Shown piece by piece: positions 8,719 to 18,525 of a stretch of 64,000 nt of DNA (position 1 is the stretch's first letter; each line of letters begins with the position of its first letter). The position numbers and the translations under genes were made by a program. This DNA comes from Methylobacterium adhaesivum (GTDB taxonomy: Bacteria > Pseudomonadota > Alphaproteobacteria > Rhizobiales > Beijerinckiaceae): assembly GCF_022179065.1 (NCBI RefSeq), contig NZ_BPQD01000007.1:62001-126000 (forward strand), written 5' to 3'. The notes beneath the pieces are model-generated. The model was not told where the DNA came from. It was given only the letters and a program-made list of their open reading frames with translations, and searched no databases.

Positions 8719-10938
8719 TCAGGCCGCGTCGGGCATGCGGTCGAGGAGCTTGTCGAGGGTGATGGGGTAGTCCCGCACCCGGATGCCCGTGGCGTTGTAG
8801 ATCGCGTTCGCCACGGCGGCGCCGACGCCGCAGATGCCGAGTTCGCCCACGCCCTTGGCCTTCATCGGCGAGGACATCGGATCGACCTCGTCGAGGAAGA
8901 TCACCTCCTGGTGCGGGATGTCGGCATGGACCGGCACCTCGTACCCGGCGAGATCGTGATTGACGAAGAAGCCGCGCTTCGTGTCGACGGCCAGCTCCTC
9001 CATGAGGGCGGCGCCGACCCCCATGGTCATGCCGCCGATGACCTGGCTGCGGGCCGATTTCGGGTTGAGGATCCGCCCGGCGGCGCAGACCGCCAGCATG
9101 CGGCGGACCCGCACCTCGGCGGTGTGCATGTCGACCCCCACCTCGACGAAGTGACCCGCGAAGGTGGATTGCTGCTGCTTCTTGGAGAGATCACCGTACT
9201 CGATGGAATCCTCGCCCGAGAGGTCGCCATCGGCCGACGCTTGGGCGAGCGGCGCCGCGCGGTTGCCGGACCGGACCTCGCCGTCCGCGAACACGGCGTC
9301 CGCCGAGTTGATTCCGAGCTTCTGCGCCACGGCCTCACGCAGCTTCACGCAGGCCGCATAGACACCCGCCGTGGCGTTGTTGGCGCCCCATTGCCCGCCG
9401 GAGCCGGCCGAGGCTGGAAAATCGGAATCGCCGAGACGCACCACCACCCGATCGAGGGGCAGGCCCATCATCTCCGCCGCCGTCTGGGCGATGATGGTGT
9501 AGCTGCCGGTGCCGATGTCGGTCATGTCGGTCTCGACCGTCACGATGCCCTTCGCGTCGAGCCGAACGCGGGCGCCCGATTTCGTCAGCTGGTTGTTGCG
9601 AAAGCCCGCCGCCATGCCGATCCCGACGAGCCAATGCCCGTCCCTGACCTGGCCCGGCGTGGGATTGCGCTTCGACCAGCCGAACCGCTCGGCACCCTGC
9701 TCCAGGCAGCCGACGAGGTTACGGTGCGAGAACGGGCGCTCCGGGTGCCCCGGATCGACCTGGGTGTCATTGCGGATACGGAACGCCACGGGATCTAGGC
9801 CGAGTTTCTCGGCCATCTCGTCCATGGCGATCTCGAGGGCCATCAGGCCCGGCGCCTCGCCCGGCGCCCGCATGGCGTTGCCCTCGGGCAGATCGAGGTG
9901 GGCGAGTTTCATGCCGGTGAGACGGTTGGCGCCCGCATAGAGCAGCTTCGTCTGATCGACGGCCGTCTCGGGCCGGCCGGACGGCAGGTTGCCGGACGTG
10001 CTCTCGTGCGCGATGGCGGTGATCTGCCCGTCCTTCGTCGCGCCGATGCGGATCCGCTGGATCGTTGCGGGCCGATGGGTGGTGTTGTTGGCGATGAGCG
10101 GACGCGTCAGCGCCACCTTGACCGGGCGCTTGGCCGCCTTGGCGCCGAGGGCGGCGAGGACCGCATCGGCGCGCACGAACAGCTTCCCGCCGAAACCCCC
10201 GCCGATATAGGGCGAGTCGACGCGGATGTTCTCGGCCGAGATCCCGAGGATCTTGGCAAGGCTGCCCTTGCTCCAGGCGATCATCTGATTGGAGGTCCAG
10301 AGGGTCAGCTTGTCCCCCTCCCACGCCGCGATGGTGGCGTGCGGCTCCATCATCGCGTGGCTCTCGTCCGGCGTCGTGAAGGTCTCGTCGAACCTCACCG
10401 CCGCGTCGGCGAAAGCCTTTTCGAAGTCGCCCGTCCGATCCTCTGCGCCACTGCCGCTCCCCTCGCCGCTGCCGCCCTCGACGGGCTTGGCGGATTTCGC
10501 CGCGGCGGCGAGATCGAACGCACCCGGCTCGGAGGCGTAATCGGCTTTGATGAGATAGGCGGCGGCACGGGCCTGCTCGAAGGTCTCGGCCACCACCAGG
10601 GCGATGGCCTGATGGTAGTGCTGGATCTCGGGGCCACCGAACAGGCTCGCGGTGTTCATTCGCCCGAGCCCGAGCTTCGGGGTATCGAGGGTGCTCACCA
10701 CGGCGATCACACCGGGCGCGCGCCGTGCCGCCGCGACGTTCAGGCCGCGCAGCCGCCCCTTGGCGACGCCAGCGCCCAGCACGTAGCCGTAGGCCTGGTT
10801 CGCCACGACGTCGTGGCGCTCATAGGCGTAGGGCGCGGTGCCGGTGGTCTTGTACTTGCCGTCGATGCGGTCCGTCGGCTTGCCGACGACCTTGAGCTGA
10901 TCGATGGGGTTCTGCCCCGCGGGCGTGTCGAACTTCAT
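8719..10938 (-). CDS. paoC: Aldehyde oxidoreductase, molybdenum-cofactor-binding subunit (PaoC-like)
   Basis: A protein of 739 residues of the xanthine dehydrogenase family. Features seen are GKPTDRIDGKYKTTGTAPYA at the N-terminus, the cofactor loop YIGGGFGGKL, AMRAPGEAPG, GSGGQWGANNATAG, and near the C-terminus KGVGELGICG, which holds the catalytic glutamate. By family it oxidises aldehydes to acids using a molybdopterin-cytosine-dinucleotide cofactor; the substrate here is unknown. It begins 3 bases after paoB, making a paoA-paoB-paoC operon. A Gly/Ser-rich insertion (about residues 155-170) is probably a surface loop. The cofactor-insertion chaperone PaoD/XdhC is not encoded next to it. 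Confidence 0.93.
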   Translation of the reverse strand: MKFDTPAGQNPIDQLKVVGKPTDRIDGKYKTTGTAPYAYERHDVVANQAYGYVLGAGVAKGRLRGLNVAAARRAPGVIAVVSTLDTPKLGLGRMNTASLFGGPEIQHYHQAIALVVAETFEQARAAAYLIKADYASEPGAFDLAAAAKSAKPVEGGSGEGSGSGAEDRTGDFEKAFADAAVRFDETFTTPDESHAMMEPHATIAAWEGDKLTLWTSNQMIAWSKGSLAKILGISAENIRVDSPYIGGGFGGKLFVRADAVLAALGAKAAKRPVKVALTRPLIANNTTHRPATIQRIRIGATKDGQITAIAHESTSGNLPSGRPETAVDQTKLLYAGANRLTGMKLAHLDLPEGNAMRAPGEAPGLMALEIAMDEMAEKLGLDPVAFRIRNDTQVDPGHPERPFSHRNLVGCLEQGAERFGWSKRNPTPGQVRDGHWLVGIGMAAGFRNNQLTKSGARVRLDAKGIVTVETDMTDIGTGSYTIIAQTAAEMMGLPLDRVVVRLGDSDFPASAGSGGQWGANNATAGVYAACVKLREAVAQKLGINSADAVFADGEVRSGNRAAPLAQASADGDLSGEDSIEYGDLSKKQQQSTFAGHFVEVGVDMHTAEVRVRRMLAVCAAGRILNPKSARSQVIGGMTMGVGAALMEELAVDTKRGFFVNHDLAGYEVPVHADIPHQEVIFLDEVDPMSSPMKAKGVGELGICGVGAAVANAIYNATGIRVRDYPITLDKLLDRMPDAA

Positions 10939-10941
10939 GGC

Positions 10942-11892
10942 TCAGGCCCTCGCTTCGATAAGCGCCGCCCCGAGCGTCCGCTCGGCCAGCTTGATCTTGT
11001 AGGCGTTGTCGTGGGTCGGCTTGGCGCCGGCCAGGAGTGCCTCGGTCGTCGCTCGAGCGCCGCGCGGCAAGGCGGCCTCGGCCGCTTCGACCCGCCAGGG
11101 CTTGTGGGCGACGCCCCCGAGGGCGACACGGCCGGATCCGTCCGGCTGAATCACCGCCGCGACGGAGACGAGGGCATAGGCGTAGGACGCCCGGTCACGG
11201 ACCTTGCGGTAGATGTGCTTGCCCCCGAGCGGCTTCGGCAGGGTCACGGCGGTGATGAGCTCGCCGGGCTTCAGGGTGGTGTCGATCTCGGGCCGGTCAC
11301 CGGGCAGGCGGTGGAACTCGGCCATGGGGATGCGGCGCGCGTTGCCCCGGGCGTCGACGGTCTCCACGGTGGCGTCGAGGACGCGCATGGCTACCGCCAT
11401 GTCGCCAGGATGGGTCGCGATGCAGGCCTCGCTCGAACCGATGATCGCGAGTTGACGCGAGACGCCCGCGATGGCGCCGCAGCCTGAGCCGGGCTGGCGT
11501 TTGTTACAGGGCTGGGCGGTATCGTAGAAATACGGGCAGCGCGTGCGCTGGAGCAGATTGCCGGCCGTCGTCGCCTTGTTGCGCAGCTGCCCAGAGGCGC
11601 CGGCCAGCAGGGCCCGGCTGAGCACCGCGTAGTCCTTGCGCACGCGGGCGTCCGACGCGAGATCGGTGTTGCGCACCAGGGCCCCGACGCGCAGGCCCCC
11701 CTCCGGCGTCGGCTCGATCGCATCCAGCCCCAGGCCGTTCACGTCGACGAGATGGGTCGGCGTCTCGATCTGCAGCTTCATGAGGTCGAGGAGATTGGTC
11801 CCGCCCGCGATGAACTTGGCGTTCGGCTTCGCCGAAAGGGCCTGGGCGGCTTGCGCCGGCGTGCTCGGGCGCTCGTAGGTAAAAGACTTCAT
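10942..11892 (-). CDS. paoB: Aldehyde oxidoreductase, FAD-binding subunit (PaoB-like)
   Basis: A protein of 316 residues. The FAD-binding motif [13 protein letters not shown] is near residue 26 and [20 protein letters not shown] near 100. Next comes [20 protein letters not shown] plus a further Cys, the cysteine-rich loop that binds the extra 4Fe-4S cluster distinguishing PaoB from ordinary xanthine dehydrogenase FAD subunits. Its start overlaps the paoA stop (ATGA). Longer in-frame reading upstream enters the paoA region and is not used. It passes electrons between the molybdenum site and the Fe-S/FAD chain. Confidence 0.92.
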   Translation of the reverse strand: MKSFTYERPSTPAQAAQALSAKPNAKFIAGGTNLLDLMKLQIETPTHLVDVNGLGLDAIEPTPEGGLRVGALVRNTDLASDARVRKDYAVLSRALLAGASGQLRNKATTAGNLLQRTRCPYFYDTAQPCNKRQPGSGCGAIAGVSRQLAIIGSSEACIATHPGDMAVAMRVLDATVETVDARGNARRIPMAEFHRLPGDRPEIDTTLKPGELITAVTLPKPLGGKHIYRKVRDRASYAYALVSVAAVIQPDGSGRVALGGVAHKPWRVEAAEAALPRGARATTEALLAGAKPTHDNAYKIKLAERTLGAALIEARA

Positions 11893-12524
11893 GCGGGCCT
11901 CCCGGCGACCTCGGTCATCGCCTCGACGATGTTGGAATAGGCACCGCAACGGCAGATATTGCCGCTCATGCGCTCGCGGATCTCGGCCTCGGTCACCTGC
12001 ATCGGGCCGTTGAGGTCGGCCGTGACATGGCTCGGAATGCCGGCCTTGATCTCGGCCAGGACCGCCACGCCGGAGCAGATCTGGCCCGGCGTGCAGTAGC
12101 CGCACTGATACCCGTCGTGTTCGACGAAGGCCGCCTGCATCGGGTGGAGGTTTCCGGGCTGGCCGAGGCCCTCGATGGTTACGATCTCGGAATCCTGGTG
12201 CATCACCGCGAGGGTCAGGCAGGCGTTGATGCGCCGCCCGTCGACGATCATCGTACAGGCGCCGCATTGCCCGTGATCGCAACCCTTCTTCGACCCCGTC
12301 AGATGCAGGTGCTCGCGCGCCGCATCGAGCAGGCTCGTGCGGGTATCGAGCTCGAGCTCCCGGCGTTGGCCGTTCACCGTCAAGCCGACCTTGGCCAGAA
12401 CCGGTTGATCCATAGAGGCTTGCTCCGCTTGGGCTCCCTTGGGGAGCGTGGTGAGGGCGCCGGCGGCCGTCGCTCCCACCACCAATTCGCGTCGGTTCAA
12501 TTCGAAGTCTCTGGGACTCGTCAT
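11889..12524 (-). CDS. paoA: Aldehyde oxidoreductase, 2Fe-2S subunit with Tat signal (PaoA-like)
   Basis: A protein of 211 residues. The N-terminus has a twin-arginine-type signal ([17 protein letters not shown]), which would carry the folded enzyme to the periplasm. The two 2Fe-2S clusters are bound by [10 protein letters not shown] plus a downstream Cys (first cluster), and CGYCTPGQI with CRCGAY (second cluster). A ribosome-binding site (GGAG, 5 bases before the ATG) supports the start. It is the first gene of the pao operon. In a methylotroph such an enzyme may detoxify plant-derived or metabolic aldehydes; this last point is inference. Confidence 0.93.
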   Translation of the reverse strand: MTSPRDFELNRRELVVGATAAGALTTLPKGAQAEQASMDQPVLAKVGLTVNGQRRELELDTRTSLLDAAREHLHLTGSKKGCDHGQCGACTMIVDGRRINACLTLAVMHQDSEIVTIEGLGQPGNLHPMQAAFVEHDGYQCGYCTPGQICSGVAVLAEIKAGIPSHVTADLNGPMQVTEAEIRERMSGNICRCGAYSNIVEAMTEVAGRPA

Positions 12525-12904
12525 GGGTCTCCGAACCTGTTGAAGGGGTCTGCGACTGTCCCGGGCGGGCGCCTCGCTGCGTCACGTCCGGGGGCTCGGT
12601 CTGAAGTCTGGATTTCTTGTAAACTAGGGTTCGATCCCGAAAGGATCAGGGGACGGGCGCGAAATCCGAGATGCGTTTTTGCCGCGCAGCTGCGAACGGA
12701 TCGGCCGAACGCGACGCCCGCCGCGCCGACGGCCCGGTCTCGACGCCCGGGTACCGGCGTCCTCCTGGCGATCGTCGGCACGTGAAGCGGGCGCCGACAC
12801 GGTGGGGTGTCGACTTCGCCACCGTACGAAAGAGTCGTCCACTCCGAACCGACGGTCGCCGGACGGGTTGGATTTCACGATCCCATTCGTGAAGGACATT
12901 CCGC
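12525..12904. other. Intergenic region between paoA and small exported protein
   Basis: About 380 bases between divergent genes. Short open frames occur on both strands, but they are arginine/proline-rich, have no ribosome-binding sites and look like GC-rich background. A slightly AT-richer patch near 12610-12640 (tttcttgtaaactaggg) might hold a promoter; I do not see a convincing -35/-10 pair. Confidence 0.5.
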
Positions 12905-13168
12905 GTGATCTCGAAATATCTCCCCGTCTGTGCCGTCGTGTTCGCCCTCGGTTTTTCCGGAGTCGCCCTGGCGCAATCCCCCGCCGAGACCGGGACGGGC
13001 GGCGACGTCACCTCCACGCCCCGCGCCCGTAACACCACCGGCGTCGGCCAGACCAAGCCGCCTGGTGCCGCCGCTGGCGGCGAGGCCGACCGCAATGCCG
13101 ATCAGCGCACGCCCCAACAGAAGAAGGACAACGAAATTTCCAAGGGCATCTGCATCGGCTGCAACTGA
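12905..13168 (+). CDS. Small exported protein of unknown function
   Basis: A protein of 87 residues. A signal peptide (residues 1-23, ending SGVALAQ) is followed by a low-complexity Gly/Pro/Asn-rich mature part and a C-terminal pair of cysteines (KGICIGCN). No family is recognised. The start is GTG. Similar small exported, disordered proteins are common in Methylobacterium, and a related-looking one occurs at 50824-51111. Codon use matches its neighbours. Confidence 0.62.
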   Translation: MISKYLPVCAVVFALGFSGVALAQSPAETGTGGDVTSTPRARNTTGVGQTKPPGAAAGGEADRNADQRTPQQKKDNEISKGICIGCN

Positions 13169-13472
13169 CCGGCGGCGCAAACCTCACTGCAGGCATCGAC
13201 CCGGAACACCGGCTGCGTTCCCGGCCGATGCCAACGGACGCCCGACCGACCACCGTGGCCAACCTCGTATCCGAGCGGGTCCACCGGATCTGACGTCCAG
13301 CTGGAGCGCCCGAACCAGGGGCGGAGCCCAGCGGCGGAGGCCGACAATCAAATCGGGAGCGAACCTATCTCAGATCAATAAAATTTCATTCCTTGATAAA
13401 TTTGAAAAAATAAAGTATAAGTGATTACTGGGCGATCTAGGAAAAAGTGATCGCCTCGGAAAATCTGTCGCC
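13169..13472. other. Intergenic region, AT-rich at its 3' end
   Basis: About 300 bases without a supported gene. The first 180 bases are GC-rich background. The last 100 are AT-rich and contain the promoter listed separately at 13393-13421. Confidence 0.5.
13393..13421 (+). promoter_or_regulatory. Sigma-70-type promoter for Crp/Fnr regulator gene
   Basis: TTGATA at 13393-13398 and TATAAG at 13416-13421 are separated by exactly 17 bases in an A-rich spacer. This is a good housekeeping-type match and would give a leader of about 45 bases before the ATG at 13473. Confidence 0.6.
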
Positions 13473-14207
13473 ATGACATCGATCATCAATCAAACCGGAT
13501 TGGAAAATAGACTCCTTGCCAATCTGGCGCCCGATCTGTTCGCGCTGCTTGCGCCTCACCTCGCACGGGTTTCCCTCGAACAGGCGCAGCGCATCGAGAA
13601 CCCAAACGAGGCGATCTCAACAGTCTTCTTTCCGGGAGCGGGTGTGATTTCTGTCGTCGCCAGGACGCTCGGCGGCGCCCGGCTGGAGACCGGCCTCATC
13701 GGGCCCGAAGGGATGACGGGATTGTCTCTACTCTACGGCCTTGAGAGTGCGCCGCACGAAGTCTTCGTTCAGATTCCCTGCAGAGCGATTCTAATCCCGG
13801 CCAGCAATTTTCGACAGGCGGTGGAGGAGAACCACGCCCTACATCTCTACTTTCTGCGCTACGCCCACGTCTTCTCGATCCAGGTCGCCCATACGGCGCT
13901 GTGCAACGGCCGCTTCACAATCGATCAGCGCCTCGCCCGCTGGCTGCTCATGTGCCACGATCGCATCAATCGGGAGGATATCACGCTGACGCACGAGTTC
14001 CTGTCCCTGATGCTCGGCGTGCGCCGCGCCGGGGTCACCACGGCCGTGCGCGATCTGGTGAACACCGGTGCGCTCGTCGTCCATCGGGGCTCCATCGTCA
14101 TCCGCGATCGCACCGTCTTGCTGAACGCCGCCGGTGAAGCGTACGGAGTTCCGGAGGCGCAATATGCGGCCCTCATGCCCGCGCGGGAACTCCTCTCCGC
14201 GGTGTAA
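13473..14207 (+). CDS. Crp/Fnr family transcriptional regulator
   Basis: A protein of 244 residues. The N-terminal cyclic-nucleotide-binding-like barrel (about 20-140) has FFPGAGVISVVARTL and ETGLIGPEGMTGL. The C-terminal winged helix (about 160-225) has RLARWLLMCHDRI, then LTHEFLSLMLGVRRAGVTTA as recognition helix, and a wing with GALVVHRGSIVIRDR. It lacks the Fe-S cysteine cluster of true Fnr and belongs to the group of short Crp-like regulators common in Hyphomicrobiales. The effector and targets are unknown. It is expressed alone from the promoter just upstream. Confidence 0.9.
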   Translation: MTSIINQTGLENRLLANLAPDLFALLAPHLARVSLEQAQRIENPNEAISTVFFPGAGVISVVARTLGGARLETGLIGPEGMTGLSLLYGLESAPHEVFVQIPCRAILIPASNFRQAVEENHALHLYFLRYAHVFSIQVAHTALCNGRFTIDQRLARWLLMCHDRINREDITLTHEFLSLMLGVRRAGVTTAVRDLVNTGALVVHRGSIVIRDRTVLLNAAGEAYGVPEAQYAALMPARELLSAV

Positions 14208-14381
14208 CGGCGGCCCGCATCACGCACTGTCCCGCGGGGGCGAAAATCTCCGGGCAAGCGTTCGCGGCGGAACGACAGCGGGCCCATGGGTGGGTGACAT
14301 GCGAAGCACTCGCGGCGGCCTCCTTGCCGGATGCGGAGCCCAAGGGAACGGATGAACACGTCTGACCTTGGCCGCGCCCAA

Positions 14382-14415
14382 CGGGAACTTGGACGATGCG
14401 GGAACTTGGACGATG
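14382..14415 (+). repeat. 17-base tandem duplication across the SGNH hydrolase start
   Basis: The 17-base unit cgggaacttggacgatg occurs twice in direct succession (14382-14398 and 14399-14415), with no mismatch. Each copy ends with an ATG, and the two ATGs lie in different frames. Only the first is in frame with the SGNH hydrolase. Confidence 0.9.
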
Positions 14416-15097
14416 GACCCGCCGGGGCGTTCTCATCGCCGGCTGCGGCGCCCTGACGTCCAGCGCCGAAGATGAAATGCAGCGCAACCGGCGCTTGGCC
14501 ACGGCGCACCTGAGCCGCCGCCTGCCGGTGATCCGCGCCGCCCTGGAGACGGCCGCGCCGGGATTCCTGTTCGTGGCCGGCAACTCGCACGCGGAACTGC
14601 TGGGGGGCGCTCTGTCCCGTACCCTGCCCGTCGTCAATGGCGGGGTCGGCGGCGCCTCCGCCCGTCGCTATGCCCAACTGGTCAATGCACTGCCGTTTCC
14701 GGTCCGGGCCGGGGTCGCGATTCTGATCGTCGGAACCAACGACATCCTGCGCAGCGGCGCCCCGTTGTCAGCCGCCACCATCGCCGGTTTCGAGACGACC
14801 GCGACTCGCCTTCTCGCCTGGCTTCGAACCAACGCCGAGACGGTGCTCGTCGCAGCCGTGCCGCCGCTCGGGCCGGAGGCGCGGGCGGATCGCGATCCCA
14901 TCGCCGTGGGGGCCTATACGGCAATCCTGAAAAGCCTGTGCACGCGGTCCGGATGCCGGTTCTTCGATCCGTTCGCGGACCTGCGCGACGGTGAGGCGGG
15001 ACTGACCAGACAAGCTGCGCTGCCCGACGGGGTGCATCTGCGCGACTACGATGCGCTTGCGGCCACTGTGCTCACGTGGCTGCCCAGACGCGACTGA
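14396..15097 (+). CDS. SGNH/GDSL-type hydrolase family protein
   Basis: A protein of 233 residues. The four SGNH blocks are visible: FVAGNSHAE (nucleophile Ser, with GNS in place of GDS), NGGVGGASA (Gly), IVGTNDI (Asn) and LPDGVHL (Asp and His). It is therefore probably an esterase or acetyl-transfer hydrolase; the substrate is unknown. The ATG at 14396 is the only nearby ATG in frame, but it falls in a tandem duplication that may have changed the original start. The N-terminal LIAGCG resembles a lipobox but the preceding hydrophobic stretch is too short to claim export. Confidence 0.8.
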   Translation: MRELGRWTRRGVLIAGCGALTSSAEDEMQRNRRLATAHLSRRLPVIRAALETAAPGFLFVAGNSHAELLGGALSRTLPVVNGGVGGASARRYAQLVNALPFPVRAGVAILIVGTNDILRSGAPLSAATIAGFETTATRLLAWLRTNAETVLVAAVPPLGPEARADRDPIAVGAYTAILKSLCTRSGCRFFDPFADLRDGEAGLTRQAALPDGVHLRDYDALAATVLTWLPRRD

Positions 15098-15212
15098 TCC
15101 GGCATCCGCTCGATCAAAGCGGTCGTTGGATCGCAAAGCCCGCGCGGCGCATCAGCGACGTCCAACTCCGCCATCCCGGAGGGATCAACGGATTTGGTAC
15201 GAGAGTTTCGAA

Positions 15213-16052
15213 TCAGGCTGCCTTGTCGAGGCAGCATTTCTTGAACTTCTTGCCGCTGCCGCACGGGCACGGATCGTTGCGGCCGACATCCTTGAGGGGG
15301 TTGCGCACGGGCTGGCCCGCCCCCTCGGCGGTCCAGGCCAGATCCGTCACGGGATCGTCGACGGTGCCGTACCGGTGCGGGTCGAAGCGGGCGAGGTCGT
15401 CGGGCTTGGCCTGTGCCTGACGCAGGGTGGTGCGGAACCACGGCGCATCGCTGAATTCGTCCGTGAGGCGCCCGTCCTTGCGCGCGGCAACGGTACGGGG
15501 CGCCAGATCGGCGAAGCCGAGGAGCGCGATGCTTTCCTCCCAGCCGACCCAGCCGAGGTCGCCCTCGACGGCGGCGCGCTTGTCGTCGAAGCGCACGAGG
15601 AGGTCGTGGGTCGCCTGCCGGTCGACGCGTCCCGTCTGGGTCAGGAAGGTCAGGGCCGCAAGGGCTTCCGAACGCACGACGTCGTCGAGGGTACCGTCGA
15701 GGATGAGTTGGTGAAGCGGGGCCACGTCGCCGTCGAAGACGCTGACGAGGATGCGGGCCAGCGTCATCGTCAGGGCATCGCCGAACAGGGCATCGAGGGT
15801 CTCGCCGTCCTGGTGCAGCAGGCGCATCAGGGGCACGAACGCGCGGGTGTCGCGGGCGGCGGCGAGCACGTGGATTCCGTAGAACAGCAGGTTGGCGTCG
15901 GCCTCCGACACCTCGGCCCCCGCGACGGGACCGGCCAGGACGCGCAGAATCTCGTCGGCCACCGTCTCCGGCGCCGCCACGGCGCGCCGGAGTTCATCGG
16001 CCGGGAGATACCGGGCCGCCGAGAGGGCCTCGACGAGGGCGTAGTCGGTCAT
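15213..16052 (-). CDS. DUF1186 protein with C-terminal SEC-C zinc motif
   Basis: A protein of 279 residues. The N-terminal 215 residues are helical, HEAT-like DUF1186 sequence ([39 protein letters not shown]). The C-terminus is a SEC-C motif ([18 protein letters not shown]) that binds zinc and is found in SecA and many fusion proteins. A ribosome-binding site (AGGAG, 9 bases upstream) supports the ATG. It starts 25 bases after the pheT stop and probably belongs to the pheS-pheT transcript. The function is unknown. Confidence 0.88.
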   Translation of the reverse strand: MTDYALVEALSAARYLPADELRRAVAAPETVADEILRVLAGPVAGAEVSEADANLLFYGIHVLAAARDTRAFVPLMRLLHQDGETLDALFGDALTMTLARILVSVFDGDVAPLHQLILDGTLDDVVRSEALAALTFLTQTGRVDRQATHDLLVRFDDKRAAVEGDLGWVGWEESIALLGFADLAPRTVAARKDGRLTDEFSDAPWFRTTLRQAQAKPDDLARFDPHRYGTVDDPVTDLAWTAEGAGQPVRNPLKDVGRNDPCPCGSGKKFKKCCLDKAA

Positions 16053-16077
16053 GTCGGGGCTCCTGTCCGCTTCTCTG

Positions 16078-18501
16078 TCAGGCGCGCAGGGTCGCGCCGG
16101 TCTTGCGACCGACCTCGGCGACGATCCGGGCCGTCACCGCCTCGATCTCCGCGTCCGTCAGAGTCCGCTCCACCGGCTGGAGGCGAACGGCGATGGCCAC
16201 CGACTTCGATCCCTCGGGAATGCCGACGCCCTCGTAGATGTCGAACACATCGATACCGGCGATGAGCTTGCGCTCGGCGCCCTGCGCCGCCTTCACCACC
16301 TCGCCCGCCGCCACGTCGCGGGGCACCACGAAGGCAAAGTCGCGCGAGACCGCCTGGAAGTCCGAGAGGGCAAGGGCCGGCTTGACCTTCGTCGGACGGT
16401 ACTTCGGCAGGGGAACGGCATCGAGGGTGATCTCGAAGCCGACGATCTGCCCCTTGAGGTCGAGGGCCTTCATCACCCGGGGATGAATCTCGCCGAAATA
16501 GCCGACGGGGTTCTTCGGCCCGAACTGAAGGGTGCCGGAGCGGCCGGGATGGAGCCAGTCCGGCCCGCCGGCCACGACCTGCAATCCGCCCGTGGAAATG
16601 CCGAAGGCGGCGAGCAGCGCCAGGGCATCGGCCTTGGCGTCGAATGCGTCCACGGGGGACGCGGCACCGTCCCAATGGCGGCCGCCGCCACGATGGCCGG
16701 CCGTTCCCCGGCGGATCGCCGTGGCGCGGATGGTCTGGCCTTCGGGCTGATCGTTCTCGAAACACTGGCCGACCTCGAACAGGGCGATGTCGGGGAGCCC
16801 CCGGTCGGCGTTGCGCTGGGCGGCCCGCAGGAGGCCGGGCACGAGGCTCGGGCGCATGTCGGACAGGTCGGCCGCGATGGGATTGGCGAGGACGAGGTCC
16901 GCCCGGCCACCGCCGAAGAGCACGGCGTCGTCATGGGGGATGAACGACCAGGTCACCGCCTCGACGAGGCCGCGCGTCGCCAGCGCCCGCTTGGCAAGGC
17001 GCGTGCGCCTCTGGAGCACGGTCAGGACGGGTTGGCCGGCGGTGTCGTGGAGGGGCTCCAGGGGCTTGGCCACGATGAGGTCGAGGCCGGCGATGCGGAT
17101 GATCTCCTCGACGAGGTCAGCCTTGCCCTCGACGTCGGCGCGCCAGGAGGGGGTGAGCACCTTCACCCGATCGCCGGTGCCGGCGACGTGGAAGCCCAGG
17201 GTCTCGAGGCTCACCTTCATCTCGGCGCGGGACAGTTCGAGCCCAGCGAGACGCCGCGTCTCGGTCCAGGGGAAATCGATGACCCGCCCGGTCTCGGGCG
17301 GCTCGCCGGCGATCGTCGGGTGGCTCGGGGTGCCGCCGCAGATCTCCAGGATGAGCCGCGTCGCGAGGTCGAGGCCCGGCAGGGTGAACGCCGGATCGAC
17401 GCCGCGCTCGAAACGGTAGCGCGCGTCGGTGATGACCCCGAGGCGCCGCCCGCTCTGAGCGATGTTCACCGGATCCCACAGGGCGGATTCGACGAGGACG
17501 TCCGTCGTGCCCGCATCGCACCCGGTGGCCTCGCCCCCGATAATCCCGCCGATGGATTCCACGCCGTTGGCGTCGGCGATGACAACCGTGTCGTCCGTGA
17601 GTGCGTAGGTCTTGCCGTCGAGGGCCTTCAGCGTCTCGCCCATGTGGGCGCGGCGCACGGTCAGGCCGCCCGCCACCTTGGCGGCGTCGAAGACGTGAAG
17701 CGGCCGCCCCCGATCGAAGGTGATGTAGTTGGTGATGTCCACCAGGGCGTTGATGGGGCGCAAGCCGATGGCGCGCAGGCGCGCCTGCATCCAGTCCGGC
17801 GAGGGTCCGTTCGTGACGCCGGTGATCCGGCGCAAGATGAAGTACGGGCAGAGGTCGCGGTCCGCCGCTTCGAACTCGAGGGTGACGGGCACCGGGCAAG
17901 GCCCCTCCCCGCGCATCGGCGGCTGGTGCTCGTGCTTGAGGACACCGATGCCGGCCGCCGCGAGGTCGCGGGCGATGCCGTGGATCGAGGTGCAATCGGC
18001 GCGGTTGGGCGTCAGGTTGATCTCGACGACGGGGTCGTCGAAGCCGGCATAGACGGCGTAGGGCTGCCCCGTCGGCGCGTCCTCGGGCAGATCGAGGATG
18101 CCGTCGCTGTCCTCGCCGAGGCCGAGTTCGGCGCCCGAGCACAGCATGCCCCGGCTCTCGACCCCCCGGATGGTGCCGACCGACAGGGTGATGTTCTTGC
18201 CCGGTACGTAGGTACCGGGCGGCGCGAACACCGTCTTCATGCCGGCGCGCGCGTTCGGCGCGCCGCAGACCACCTGCACGGGCTGACCGTCGCCGGCATC
18301 CACCGAGCAGACGCGCAGACGGTCGGCATTGGGGTGCTGTTCGGCCGACAGAACGTGGGCGACCACGTAAGGCTTCAGGCTCGCGGCCCTGTCCTCAATG
18401 CCCTCCACCTCAAGGCCGATCCGCGTCAGGGTCTCGGTGATGATGTCGAGGGGTGCCTCGGTCTCGAGGTGGTCCTTGAGCCAGGAGAGGGTGAATTTCA
18501 T
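16078..18501 (-). CDS. pheT: Phenylalanine-tRNA ligase beta subunit
   Basis: A protein of 807 residues, the normal length for PheT. Domains in order: N-terminal [12 protein letters not shown], the EMAP-like tRNA-binding domain (about 40-150, with [10 protein letters not shown] and [13 protein letters not shown]), B3/B4 editing region (about 210-400), B5 domain, the catalytic-core-like fold ([12 protein letters not shown]) and the C-terminal ferredoxin-fold anticodon-binding domain (FPAVSRD-like [12 protein letters not shown]). With PheS it forms the alpha2-beta2 enzyme charging tRNA-Phe. It is separated from pheS by a short disrupted reading frame. Confidence 0.97.
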   Translation of the reverse strand: MKFTLSWLKDHLETEAPLDIITETLTRIGLEVEGIEDRAASLKPYVVAHVLSAEQHPNADRLRVCSVDAGDGQPVQVVCGAPNARAGMKTVFAPPGTYVPGKNITLSVGTIRGVESRGMLCSGAELGLGEDSDGILDLPEDAPTGQPYAVYAGFDDPVVEINLTPNRADCTSIHGIARDLAAAGIGVLKHEHQPPMRGEGPCPVPVTLEFEAADRDLCPYFILRRITGVTNGPSPDWMQARLRAIGLRPINALVDITNYITFDRGRPLHVFDAAKVAGGLTVRRAHMGETLKALDGKTYALTDDTVVIADANGVESIGGIIGGEATGCDAGTTDVLVESALWDPVNIAQSGRRLGVITDARYRFERGVDPAFTLPGLDLATRLILEICGGTPSHPTIAGEPPETGRVIDFPWTETRRLAGLELSRAEMKVSLETLGFHVAGTGDRVKVLTPSWRADVEGKADLVEEIIRIAGLDLIVAKPLEPLHDTAGQPVLTVLQRRTRLAKRALATRGLVEAVTWSFIPHDDAVLFGGGRADLVLANPIAADLSDMRPSLVPGLLRAAQRNADRGLPDIALFEVGQCFENDQPEGQTIRATAIRRGTAGHRGGGRHWDGAASPVDAFDAKADALALLAAFGISTGGLQVVAGGPDWLHPGRSGTLQFGPKNPVGYFGEIHPRVMKALDLKGQIVGFEITLDAVPLPKYRPTKVKPALALSDFQAVSRDFAFVVPRDVAAGEVVKAAQGAERKLIAGIDVFDIYEGVGIPEGSKSVAIAVRLQPVERTLTDAEIEAVTARIVAEVGRKTGATLRA

Positions 18502-18525
18502 GGGCCTGCGTATCCGTCGATGGAG

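Noticed and set aside
12525-12904. Several short open frames that could be small genes
   Set aside because: They overlap on both strands, have no ribosome-binding sites and are arginine- and proline-rich background.
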